In this document: one piece after another, positions 1 to 11,168 of the stretch | How the letters are laid out: each line of letters starts with the position of its first letter | Numbering within the stretch: position 1 is the stretch's first letter | Assembly (NCBI GenBank): GCA_025267735.1 | Contig: CM046301.1 | Location: 68,963,872-69,027,871 of the forward strand | Direction of reading: 5' to 3' | DNA: 64,000 bases | DNA from: Mactra quadrangularis | Taxonomy: Eukaryota; Mollusca; Bivalvia; Venerida; Mactridae | Made by a program: the position numbers and the translations under genes | The notes under the pieces: generated by a model | Seen by the model: only the letters and a program-made list of their open reading frames with translations | Databases searched by the model: none | Told to the model about the DNA's origin: nothing

Positions 1-602
1 TTACCTGATTGCATGTTTAACAAAGGTTTACAGTTACATTTTGTACCACAAACAAGATGTTAACAAAAGAACACATTGTTATATTTGTAGGTAAATTTAT
101 TGCCATTAAAATAAAAAGGTAGCGCTGGGAATGGTCTATTTTGGAGCTTAAATGTCTGCAGAACAATATATCTTACATAATCACTCAAAACCGAGTGGGT
201 TATAAACATTGGGTGCCAAATGTAACCCAATAAAAATCTATAGTCCTATCTGGAATCTAGCCCAGGACCTTTTGAATTATATGTGTACACTCTACCAAAT
301 TGCAATTAAAGCCCATACAGTCTCGGCATTTTCAGTCACCGAGAAATACAGTCAGGACTTTTTCTCAGATGTAAGAGAATAAGCCTTGAAAGTCAATCTG
401 GTCTCGCATACTTTGTGGTGAAAATTAATATAGGAGAAGAAGCATATTCGTTAGGGGTTCTTTGTCTTGTTTGAAATAAGTCATTCAGAAGGTCACTAAT
501 TCACTAATCATTTTATAGAAACTTCAAAACTCCTTGCTTGAACTGGGGGGGGGGGCTTTGTTCAAATACACAAACTAATATTTCATCATTCTTGTATTTC
601 AG
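1..602. other. probable intron of the membrane-protein gene at the left edge
   Basis: Ends in a T-rich tract and an AG acceptor at 601-602, with a run of about ten G at 546-555. No exon was found in it. Confidence 0.5.
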
Positions 603-3600
603 GTTTTTATCATCTACTCCAGCTTATGTCATTGTTTGCCTGGGCTTGTCTTGTTTTATCAACTTATATGCTTCTATCTAACAAAATAGACTCCAAAATA
701 CCTCGTTTTCTTAGAAAGAACAGAAATTCAGCCATAGCAGTTTTATGTTTGGCATCAGGTTTGTTTAAAACTTTCATTATTTTTCATCTTGTTCAAGTTT
801 TTGTTTTATCTGAAGTCATCCGCGGCCATGGCGTAGTGGTTAGCATGTCTGACTTCAAATCTGGAGATGGCAGGTTCGAAACCCGGTAGCGGCAGGTCAT
901 ACCCTATACATGAGTTGTCGGCCTTGTGGTAGGGTAAGTAAGTACTGGTGATAGAAAAATGTCCAGGAGACCTATAGTAGGAAGAGCTGGCTGTCGTATA
1001 TATGACCAATATGATCAATATATGTATTGAATACAACGTTTAAAAAAAAAAATTATCTGAAGTCCTCCCAGACCATAAAGGTGTATTTTTGCTGAAGAGT
1101 CTCTACTTTAACCTACTAACCAGGAGACTTGATTTTAAATGGATTTGTGCTAGTAAAAACATTACAGTCTTTGCCTTAAATTGTTGGAAACACAAGTCTG
1201 AATTACTATGTTGTCTATAGTAATGGCCCATCAACTAGCTCCATTATTATGATTCAAGATATTTTTACTAGCCCAACAAATATTTCTACAGTTTCTATAT
1301 CTTTGAATGGTGCTGATTAAATATCCAAGTGAGGATGTCCTGTTTCCATTGAGCAATTTGCATAATATGCAAATTAATTTTCATAATATGCAAATTAAGC
1401 CTGCCATTTATGATTAACTAAATTCTGATTTTCACTGATAACAGAATTGTCAACTATGATAAAGATTCAGAGTACATGTATGTAAAAAAAACTGTTGATG
1501 GATTAGATCAATGAGTATATTACCAGTCAAATCTGATTTCATAACTATTGATTTTAATTATATTATCTAAGAAAGACAACTACTGACCCCGGTCGGTGGC
1601 GCAGTTGGTAGCGCACCAGGATTTGTAATTTCGTGTCCGAAGGGGGTACAGGTTCGAATCCCAACCGGGGAGGTTATACCTTTCAATGATTATGAAAATT
1701 TTACAATAGATAAGATATATGGAGAAGTTTCGGGCCTTGTGGAAGGGTAGGTGAGTACTGGTTATAGACAAGGGTCCAGGAAAGCTAGGTTAGGTGCACT
1801 GGACTCCGTAAAATGACCCAAATTGTGCTGACATGTGTTTAACCCAATAAAAAAACCAAACAAAAGACAAATACATAGATGCTCAAAGAAACCACAAGGA
1901 GGGCTAGAATGGAAAGGATTCATAACATTAATAAACTTAATTTCAAGATGATCTTAATATCTTATTCAGCTTTGCCTGATACAATAGTTATTTGAAGCTA
2001 TTGCCACGGATCTAAATTTATTTTTTGTTTTTGTATTTCTTTCTAATAGTCTGCATTAACCATTTAAATTAAAGTCAGTTAAGTGAAATTCTATGTATAG
2101 GTATACTTAACAAGAGGTTTACAGTACGCAAATTTCACCATTCATAAAACATACTTATGCATCTTGCATCTTGGGTTCACTTGATTAATTAAATTACATA
2201 TAGCCAAATAGAAAATAGAGAGAAAAAGAAAAAGAGGTAACCTACATGTTAAATGTTCTCAAAATATCAGTCTTGGTCAGGTAGTGTGAAGGCTGATTTG
2301 GAAACATACAATCTGCATAGCAGTGATCCACTAGACAGAGTTACATGGAGGACCGATGTCAGATGATCTAGCTGCCTGCTGCCTACCCCAGTTCCTGGGA
2401 TGCAGGCAGCAGATGACAAAAAACCAGATATGATTGATTGATCATAGGTACATAATACTTAAAAATGATTGATTGATCATAGGTACATAATACTTAAAAA
2501 TGATTGATTGATCATAGGTACATAATACTTAAAAATGATTGATTGATCATAGGTACATAATACTTAAAAATGATGATGGAAAAGATTAGATTGCCAGACT
2601 TATTTCAAGGTTAACAATGATTTTATATTGGTAACAATGACATGACACATGGTATACAAATGGTGAATATCACAGTATGTAAAATGCCATATGTCATGCA
2701 CATCAATACCAGGGATGACACAAAAAAGAGATAAATCCATTGTGGTCCCTGAGGTTAAGATTACCTGTTGACACCAGAGTTATTTTCTTGAACTAAGGAT
2801 ACATTTTTTCAAGACTTTATGTTAATGTAGTTATTTTGTGACCGTAATCCATCATGATATAATTAGTTACAAAATCTCAAAAGTACTGTTAATATAACAA
2901 TATTTGGTACTTCATTATACATGTACACCCTTTTGAGAAAGGGGACATATTATGTTATGATGTTGTCCGTCTGGCTGTCCATCTGTGGACTATTGCTTGT
3001 CCAGATGATAACAAAGAAATGATGTACCTAGGTTTCCCAAATTTTATTTATGGATAGCACTTGGGTAAAAGGGGTGTTCTATTGATTTTGAGTCCCTAGA
3101 GTCAAAGGTCAAGGTCACTGGAACTTAAAATACAAAAACTTTGTCTGGACAATAACTCAACAACAGCTGTACCTAGGTTCACCAAATTTTATTTGAGAGT
3201 TGCCCTTGTGTCAAGGATGTGCCCTGAGCAACTGCTGTACCTAGGTTTAATAAATTTTACCTGTGTATAGCCCTTGTGTAAAGGATGTGTTCTATGGGAG
3301 TCTGAGGCCCTGGGGTTTAAGGTCACTGTTGCAGAGACATCAGCAACAGCTTCACTCAGGTTTGCTGTTTTTTATGTGAGGATAGCCCATGGGTCTGGGA
3401 TGTTCCCTATTGTTTCTGAGGCCCTGAGATCAAGGTCACTAGGATTTCATACGGGACAGCACACAGCATGGACAGCACACAGGCGTATAATGCCCCCCCC
3501 CCCCCCCAGCTGAGCTCTTGTTTATCATTTATTCATGAATTAAGCATGTAATTCTAAAGAGTTTTTGGACATATTTTCAATATGAATAGAGAGCTATATT

Positions 3601-5040
3601 AATGTGGTATATTGTAATTATATTGCCAACATTCTTCATTTCAAAAATCTGTATGATAACATGTTCAAATCTTTCATTGATCACATCAAATTCAAAAGGC
3701 TTTTACTTTAAATCAAGGCTTTTCAAATGTTTACCTACCATTTGAATGTAATATATTTTAATGAATTGACTTGAGATTGAAACTTAAAAAATCATAATCA
3801 ATTGATAAATGAATATATATTCTTAATAAGCCTACTTGTATTATCATTCATATGAATACCTTTTATAAATGCAAATAAAGCGTCACTTATTTCTAGTGTA
3901 TAAATGCAGAATGTCATAACTTGAATTAAGGAATTTAATTGAATCTATTGAAAAGTAACAGTATATTTAAAATACCTAATTTGCATAAATTTGCATGAGA
4001 GAATCATCCAACCATGCTGCAGTAAGTAGCATGTGATTTACATGTATATTTAACTGTCAAACATGTGTATAAATACATATTTTAATTTTCTAACATATTA
4101 ATTAAATGATCCAGGCGCTGTGAAAACCGATGCAATGATGTTTAAATTTTATACCAAAATATAGTTAGATGATTAAGCCTTACTTAATGAAGACAATACC
4201 CGAAGTCTACATTGAAGATTGGATTTATCCAAATGTGTAGCCTTGTTAATTAAAGTCTTTATTATAATAATAACAATTATTATAATCTTAAGTTTTATTA
4301 ACTAGTTTTTATCAATACTATACATGTGTTATTGAAACAGTAATGAAAAAGAGATGATACTTATTTCAACTATATTTATGTTTGTTTGTTGCTAGGTTGA
4401 TCTTTATTACATGGGTGGAAGATATTTGGACCAGAACAGTGTGTTTTTTCTACTTTGCAAAAGTTTCTGAAATGATGAAATTAAGGAATTTTTAAGATTT
4501 TGGAAATTTTGAACAGTCATTCATGATATTGATCAAGCATTGTTTCTTTTTTTAACACTGTGTCAACACAATTTAGGTAATTTTATGGCCTCCAGCACAC
4601 CTAACCTAGCTTTCCTGGACCCTTGTCTTTAACTAGTACTGACTTACCCTGCCACAAGGCTGGAAACTTCTCCATATGTCTTATTAATGGAGGAAAATTG
4701 ACATTATTGCCAAATTTTCATTGAACGGTATAACCTCCCTGGTTGGGATTTGAACCCGTACCCCCTTTGGGACACGAGATTCCAAATCCCAGAGCACTAC
4801 CAACCGTGCCACCGACCAGGGTTATATATTGATCAAGTTATAATATTCTATTCTAACCTTTGTTTTATTTTATTTATTTCAGTATTTGCAATGTCAGGAG
4901 GATTGTATCTCTTTTATCATATTATAAATGAATTTCCAAGAGAAGTGAATCAATATCCACAGATGAAATGGGCGGCCATGTTTGCCAGCTTTGCTTGTGG
5001 GAGTGAATTCATTGCTGGACTTTTATTACTGAACTCATAG
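603..5040 (+). CDS. 3' end of a small multi-pass membrane protein (two exons, partial)
   Basis: Two exons join in phase: 603-758 (after an AG at 601-602, donor GT at 759) and 4883-5040 (after a TTTCAG acceptor, ending in TAG). The split codon is G plus TA, giving Val. The joined 104 residues carry about three hydrophobic helices: one around MSLFAWACLVLSTYMLL, a second after a basic loop (IPRFLRKNRN), and a last one ending GSEFIAGLLLLNS at the C terminus. A loop with FPREVNQYP lies between the second and third. Exon 603-758 begins inside a codon, so upstream exons lie left of the window. I do not recognise the family; a four-helix membrane protein of the claudin/DRAM size class is possible but not shown. 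A SINE starts about 60 bp after the first donor and another ends about 60 bp before the second acceptor. Confidence 0.6.
820..1050 (+). repeat. tRNA-headed SINE
   Basis: The head has an A-box-like GGCGTAGTGGTTAGCA and a B box GGTTCGAAACCC, followed by a body (GGCCTTGTGGTAGGGTAAGT) shared with the SINEs at 1587, 4558 and 14870, and an A-rich tail. Confidence 0.75.
1587..1855 (+). repeat. tRNA-headed SINE, near-complete copy
   Basis: The head can fold as a tRNA: CCCCGGT pairs with ACCGGGG, the D arm has GCGC..GCGC, and the B box is GGTTCGAATCCC. A long variable arm suggests a class II ancestor such as tRNA-Leu. The body ends in ACCCAATAAAAAAAC. It is a SINE head and not a working tRNA gene. 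Confidence 0.78.
2431..2571. repeat. 35-bp tandem repeat, four copies
   Basis: Starts at 2431, 2466, 2501 and 2536. The unit begins TGATTGATTGATCATAGGTA. Copies are identical. It lies in the intron of the membrane-protein gene, with no exon at its edge that I can see. Confidence 0.9.
2930..3525. repeat. long interspersed repeat of the AAAGGTCAAGGTCACT type
   Basis: Internal near-repeats (GTACCTAGGTTTCCCAAATT and similar; AAGGTCAAGGTCACT) and an end with GCGTATAATG followed by a C run are typical of a dispersed bivalve repeat. Short open frames here are not genes. Confidence 0.6.
4558..4822 (-). repeat. tRNA-headed SINE, minus strand
   Basis: Reverse complement of the 1587 element, with its tRNA head at the right end (CCGACCAGGG). 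It ends 60 bp before the last exon of the membrane-protein gene. Confidence 0.75.
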
Positions 5041-5128
5041 CTGAAAGTGTCTTCAAACTTCTGTTTCCTTATTTTATATGTGTTTGTATTTGTATATATT
5101 TGTTAATGATCATTATATTTCTGGATAA

Positions 5129-5375
5129 GCAGTGGGAGCAGTGGTCCAATGGTAGGATAGGCGCTTAGGGATGGTGAGGTCCAGGTTTCATTCCCCACCT
5201 GGGACACTGCTAATTTCCTTGAGCAAGAAATTAACCTACAATTGTTCTACTCCAACCAGGTGTAAATGGGTACTGTGAGGGATCACCTGCCTAAAGGTGT
5301 CTCAATGATCAGGAGTTATTGTACAAGATTGTAAAGTCGGCTGAACATGTATACGCACTTTAACTTTAACTTTTT
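5129..5375 (+). repeat. SINE of the GTGGTCCAGTGGTAGGA family
   Basis: Head GCAGTGGTCCAATGGTAGGA with a B-box-like CAGGTTTCATTCCC, a central part GTGTAAATGGGTACTGTGAG and a 3' part with AAGATTGTAAAGTCGGCTGAAC. Seven copies are seen in the window, on both strands. Confidence 0.75.
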
Positions 5376-7256
5376 TTTAAAACTTTTTTACCTTTTATAC
5401 TCAACAAAGCCTTTGTCCAATTAATAATGTTATAAAAAATGTGATAAGATTATTTATTTGTATGTGTTTCTCATTTTAGTGTAAACTCAACTGATTTATA
5501 TTTATGTATTGATTTTAATAGAGTATAAAACTAATCTTTGAACATATTTTACGATTTAATGATGAATTCATTGGATTTTTAGTTGCATTTATAAACATCA
5601 CTTTATAATTTGGTCATGACTCATGACATATTGTAATTTGTTAACACTAACACTTCCAAGTATGTCTTTGTTTATTTTACCTAGTTTTATGATAAATTAA
5701 TAGACAATTAAGTTGTCAAAATATTGTCTAGAAATGCTGTGTACATTTTACTCTGTAACAATTTCCAACAATATTTACCTTCTTATAATAATTTTTTTTT
5801 CAAACTATGATACAGAAAGTCAAGCCCCCGTGACTGTATAGTGCTCATATTATACTGTGCCACTGACAATATGTTTACTTGTGAACTGTTTTACTCATTA
5901 ACAAACAAGATAATTGCAATCTAATGTTTTTGTTAAATGGTATTCAACTGTCAGTGGTTCATATATTAACCCTGCTGATTTAAATACCCACTGACTTACA
6001 GATATTCTGTACTCACACACATAAAAAATGATGTCCATATTTTGTTTGTCAAACATTATCAAGTATTTAAATAAGCTGGATTTATGTATGAGCCTCTGAC
6101 AGTTGAAATATAGTGAAGTGAACTCTTGTTATAATTAGTTAGTTCAAGCTTAGGTTAATTGTATTTATTCTAAAATAGAACAGCACACCACCCTTTTCTC
6201 TCCCCCTGCTCCCTTTTGCTCTACCATATACAGAAATATTTATTTTGAAATATTAATCATCTGGTGTGCTCATTTTTCCTGCCTCTCTGCCTTTTTCCGA
6301 GTGCAAGAATAAGTACAAGCTTAAATAGCTTGGAATTATTTTATTTTTAGCTCGACTTTACAAAGTAAATGGAGAGCTCTCCTACTCGCCCTAGCGATGG
6401 CATCCACATTTCTGATTAAAGTTTTTGTGCAGTAAAATATTTTTTACTGCAACTGTTTTATTTCTTTAGGTATTGACTTCAAACTTTAAATGTATGTTCC
6501 TTGTTATCAGCCTCATCTCATGTGACAAGGTTCATAACTCCAAATATATTTTTTTAAGAATTATCTCCCCTTGAACTTAGAAATTTCTTAATTTTTTATT
6601 TTATTTTTATTACTTTTAATTTGTTAAGGTTATGTTTTCAAATTTAAAAATGTGTATGTTCCTTATCATCAACCACATCTCTGGTGACAAATACTTACTT
6701 TGTTGAGCATGCTGTCTCCTCTGACAGCTCTTGTTTGTTAGGTTGTGAACTTTACTAATGTATTGTAACTACGCACACATATATTTTGTACCTAGTCAAT
6801 ACTGGTGCTCGTATAATCATTGATGTTGGTCAAATTAAGGCTATTTATCATACACATATACATTATATATAGAACTTTTTGTTGAAAGAAGCTTTAATTT
6901 TCATATTTTTTTTGTTTTTGTTTCAATGCATTTTAATTTTCCTGCTAAGATCCTTGGTACCAGATATATTTTCCTATTAATATAAATAGAATGAGTATAA
7001 GTTATATATCTTTTAGAGGAAATTCTTGTCTGGCTGCAGCCACAAGTGAAATAAATAGATCTTACACCAAAATAAACAAATTTCCTGTTCATTATATGCT
7101 TTAAATGTGTGGAATAATATCTAAGTCTGGTATGTCTCCAGAACGGGGCATCCAAAACAGTGAAAATAACAAATTCATTTTCATCATTTTAAACTGTGGA
7201 ATATATTCTCATAAATTTTAAAGTTAAAACTAAGTTCCCATTCATTTATTACATTG

Positions 7257-7485
7257 TTTATCTTATTGTTTTTTTTTTTTTTTTAACTTAGAAAATGAAT
7301 TTATTTTCATTAAACATAATAGTTATATTCATATACCTACTCTATTTTATTATACATTGTAATTCCCCGTAACTCTATAACTATATATCAATATTGTATT
7401 CAGTTAACCATTACCAATTATCACACATGTTGTTACTTTATATAATGTAACCTAATAAAGAATCTGTTCTGTTCTGTTCTGTCTC
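7257..7485 (+). repeat. retroposon 3' end with TTCTG tail
   Basis: The segment ends CCTAATAAAGAATCTGTTC with further TTCTG units. A polyadenylation-like signal followed by a short tandem tail is typical of non-LTR element 3' ends. Similar tails occur at 39200-39295 and 61140-61245. Confidence 0.45.
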
Positions 7486-7679
7486 AAGGAGCAAATTTGT
7501 ACGAAAACAATCATGAATGTTTGAAGTTTGATTTGTTTAGTTTTAATTTTTCATTAAATCAGAGTTTGTTCACTATTATTTTACTGAAATATTGTTAAAG
7601 TGGTTTTATACATAACAACAAAATATAATTACTTAAGATAATGATAGTACTCCATGTATTTGATATTGTTCATATCATA

Positions 7680-7926
7680 CAGTGCCCTCCAAAAGTTTTT
7701 GGACAGTTGAAATTTTGAGAAAATCTGATTATGCATGACACAAGTAAATTAACTATCGTTAGACCTCCTTATTCATGTAACATTGTTTAAATCATATGTT
7801 AATAAACTAATCATTGCTGACTTTAGAATTTGCTCAGATGACTCTTTCTTCTTTATATTCATGAATAAAGATGAATCAGTTTTTCTTAAAACATGCGATT
7901 TGTCCAAGAATTTTTGGAGGGCACTG
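7680..7926. mobile_element. Tc1/mariner-type MITE with TA target duplication
   Basis: Ends CAGTGCCCTCCAAAAGTTTT and its inverted partner AATTTTTGGAGGGCACTG are flanked by TA on both sides. There is no coding capacity. Confidence 0.8.
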
Positions 7927-8129
7927 TATGATTTACCGTAGTTAAATACACTTTATATTTCGTGTATATCTTTGCTTGTATTTACTGTCTGTATTTAATT
8001 TTTAATTCACCTGAGCTAGGCTTGTAGTGAGCAATTTAAATCACCATATGTTCATTTAGTGCAATCCACAATTTCTACCTGCCCAATTAACTTAGATAGT
8101 ACTAGTAGCACTTCTGATTGCATAACTTG

Positions 8130-8335
8130 AGGTATCAGGTTTTTCCCCTGACCTTGCAAGTCTACTGATTGAGGGGTCGTGAGTTTGATTCCCGGGCGGG
8201 GCATACTTTCTTGGAGCTTGGTCATGAAATTATTTCTATGGCCATTCTCCCTCCTACCAATGATTCTAATATATTCACGATTATGGCTTAAAGGCTTTGC
8301 AAAGATGACCCTAGTTGTAATGTCAATTGCCAAAC
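8130..8335 (+). repeat. SINE with a CCCGGGCGGGGCAT junction
   Basis: B-box-like GAGTTTGATTCCCGGG followed by a body with CATGAAATTATTTCTATGGCC. Related minus-strand copies are at 40680-40840 and 41772-42050, and a fragment is at about 12830-13030. Confidence 0.6.
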
Positions 8336-9869
8336 TTTGACCTACAGCTGTATTTTAATTGTGAAATTATTTTTAAGAAACTATAGATTTATTTGCACAA
8401 ACAATATTTAGGAAGGAGAACTTTGAACAAAGTTTATGATAATATTTATTTTTTATTTCTACTTTTGTATATTGTTGTTCTTTGTAGATCATTTCATCAT
8501 TTTCATGTTACATGCGCTTCATATTTATCTTGCCAAGTATTAAAGTATATTATAATTTTAAGGGTTGTTTGCTTACAATGCAATATGATATATTGAATAT
8601 ATAACTTATTATAGCTAAGGCCACAACAAGTTGATGATGTGTTCTATAGATTTGTCTGGAAAAAAATTGGGCAAGCAAGCTAAGATTTAAAAAAAAAATC
8701 GTTATTCAGTTGCTTTATATAGTGATTTGACCAAATTTTTATGAGCAAGCGAGGAAATAAAAATATTTTTATGTAAAAACTGTCCCTGGTCCAATGGATA
8801 TAATTTGTTCAGTAAAGTTCCAATACTAAGACCATTACAATTGTTTTTATCTAAATAACAGACTCTATATAGGGACTTGTTTTAGTTTGCATTTGGGACT
8901 GAAAAATTGTAAAAAATGTATGATATGTTAGTTTAAACATATTTATTCTCAGAATATCACAAAATTACAAAAATATACAAATGTACAAATTCGATATTCC
9001 TTGAAAGGATTAGAACGGAAGAAATTTCTTGTATAGTTCTTCTTCTTTTGCCATGATATGTTAATAACCATGGTGGTCATTGTTGTGGACTTTTACTGTA
9101 TTTGTACATGTATATATATTATAATAGAGACATGTATTTATTGAACAAATAATATAAGTGCTAAGTATCAAATGATGTTTATAAAATATCTGATACATTT
9201 ATGAAATCCTGACAATTCGTTTGTTGTGATATTATAAGTTTTGAGAGGTGTTTTATTAAGGTAGAATTTCCCTTATACAAAACTACGTCCATGGCAGCAG
9301 AAAAATCTCAGAAAGTTGTTTTCTGAATGTACATTGTATTTCTAATAGTTTTACTTTGCCAGATATTTAATTGAATTGTTACTTAAACTATTATTTTGTG
9401 TAGATGAATTAATAATTAACCAATTTTCATATCAAAGGGAGATAATTCACTTTCTTTAAAAAGTTTTCATTAATAATTTTGCTACAGAATGTTTATTTTT
9501 TGTAATTCAAGCTGAATGATTCACTTATTGTTATTTAATAAAAAATACTTTTTTTCGTTATTATATTTCATGGTTTTCAAATAAAGAAATTACTGTGAAT
9601 TGACATTAGGGGAATTCTACCTTCTAACTGATTGAATTGAAATTAGTCAATGTTTTAGTACATGTACTTAGTTCATGTATTGTTATATTTTGTGTTATGT
9701 TATAAATAGATCTTTATTGATGTTAGTAGAACTGCCTGAAAACTCTTATATTGTTTAACTTACCTGAGCACATTGTTCACAAGGTGAGCTATTGAGAGTG
9801 ATCTTTGTCTATCATCAGAACATCTGTATGTCTCTAAAATCCTTTAACCATGATATACTGTAGTTTATT

Positions 9870-10170
9870 ATATGCTTCCCAGTCAAACACCGGGATTTAT
9901 CGGTGAAATAAAAATTGATATTCCACTGTTTTTAAAGCAATGAAAATAAATTTGTTATTTCTACTGTTTGATTGCCAGTTTGAAGCATATGATAAACAAA
10001 AACTTTGTTTAAAGATCTATTTATTTCACTTGTGAACTAATGATATTATATTTATAAAAGTGGCGTAGCCAGCACTTGTAAAATATTGCATCCTTAGCTC
10101 ACTCGTGAAATAAAAATTGATCTTACACCGAAATAAACAAACATCCTCTACTTAATATAGAGAAATCAGA
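9870..10170. repeat. interspersed repeat with GTGAAATAAAAATTGAT blocks
   Basis: Internal inverted relations (CACTTGTGAACTAA; GCTCACTCGTGAAATAAA) and shared blocks with 7018-7150 and 14340-14680, including ATCTTACACCGAAATAAACAAA-type matches. Family unknown. Confidence 0.5.
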
Positions 10171-10777
10171 GATATCATCAGTAAATATATGTACATGTAT
10201 ACCTGGTGAGCGATCAAGAGTTCTATAGATTTTTATTTTATTTTTGTTTTGCTCAAATGTACCGCCAGTTTATTTACTTACTAACAACATCTTATTAACA
10301 TCAATTATATAATCATGTGTTCAATTTTTATTTTTAGCTAGGTGTAACTTTTCTAAATTTGTGTTCCGTTAATCCCAAACAATTTAATATGCTTATTATT
10401 CATAGAATGTTAATAAATTGTAAAAGTTGTTAAAAAAATTGTGAGAATATAATTATTTCATTTATTGTAAAAATTCAGACATAAATATAAACAATACATG
10501 TACAGTGGTGTTTATTTTTTTTTTGTAAGAAATATTATTTGTGAATTGTAGAAAACCAAAGTCAGATGTGTAGAATCCTTTATCGTTGAAAAATTAACAG
10601 ATTTAACTGTTAAAAGAGTAAAGATGTTCCACATAGCTTTAGCATTTTGAAGCAAGAAAAAAACTTGATACCCATTCCTACCCATTTGCTTCATTGTAGC
10701 AATCCATATTGTAAGAAATTACAATGTAACACTAGACTTACTGAACAAACAGTCCGACTTCAGTATGTACATTTACT

Positions 10778-11166
10778 AGAGCTTTCATTGATTGGACTCG
10801 AAGTGTAACAATATCGATATATCGAGAAATAAATATTGACGATACACCAATATATTTAGCGATACCTTCTCTGTAGTACTATACAGACCATTAATAAACT
10901 CATAATAGATGTATATTTGTCATGGACTAGATCTATCTCCTCAATGGGGGCGTGTCAATGTTTTAGACCTGTCAGTTCATATTAAGACAGCCCATCTGTT
11001 TCCTCTTACAATAGAAGGCTCATATCAAAAAATTGACCCTTAATGACTTTTATTTATTTACGTTTGTAGGCATTATTATCAATATTTCAAAATCTAATTC
11101 GATTATTGATTGGAAGATAAATATCGATGATTCAGGGATATCGTTGGAATCGATGACAGCTCTAAT
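10778..11166. mobile_element. MITE abutting the lysA-like stop codon
   Basis: The left end CTAGAGCTTTCATTGATTGG and the right end CGATGACAGCTCTA are inverted repeats with matching inner blocks (AATATCGATATATCGAG against CGATATTTATC). The right end lies within about 5 bp of the stop codon at 11169. Confidence 0.55.
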
Positions 11167-11168
11167 AT

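Larger units (their letters stand above)
5041..11168. other. intergenic region, membrane-protein gene to lysA-like gene
   Basis: AT-rich, with SINEs at 5129 and 8130, MITEs at 7680 and 10778, and dispersed repeats at 6340-6735, 7018-7150 and 9870. It must hold the 3' UTRs of both flanking genes. AATAAA occurs on the plus strand at about 7053 and 7452, both inside repeats. I see no coding exon. Confidence 0.6.

Noticed and set aside
1587..1671. Class II tRNA gene
   Set aside because: The acceptor stem folds well, but the T stem is mismatched, the same head recurs at 4558 and 14870, and it is followed by a SINE body.
3274..3513. 79-codon open frame
   Set aside because: Lies inside a dispersed repeat and ends in a C run; no splice or protein-family support.
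4750..4882. Start of the membrane-protein exon at 4750
   Set aside because: The frame up to 4882 runs through a minus-strand SINE and intron; the acceptor at 4881-4882 and the phase match mark the true exon start.
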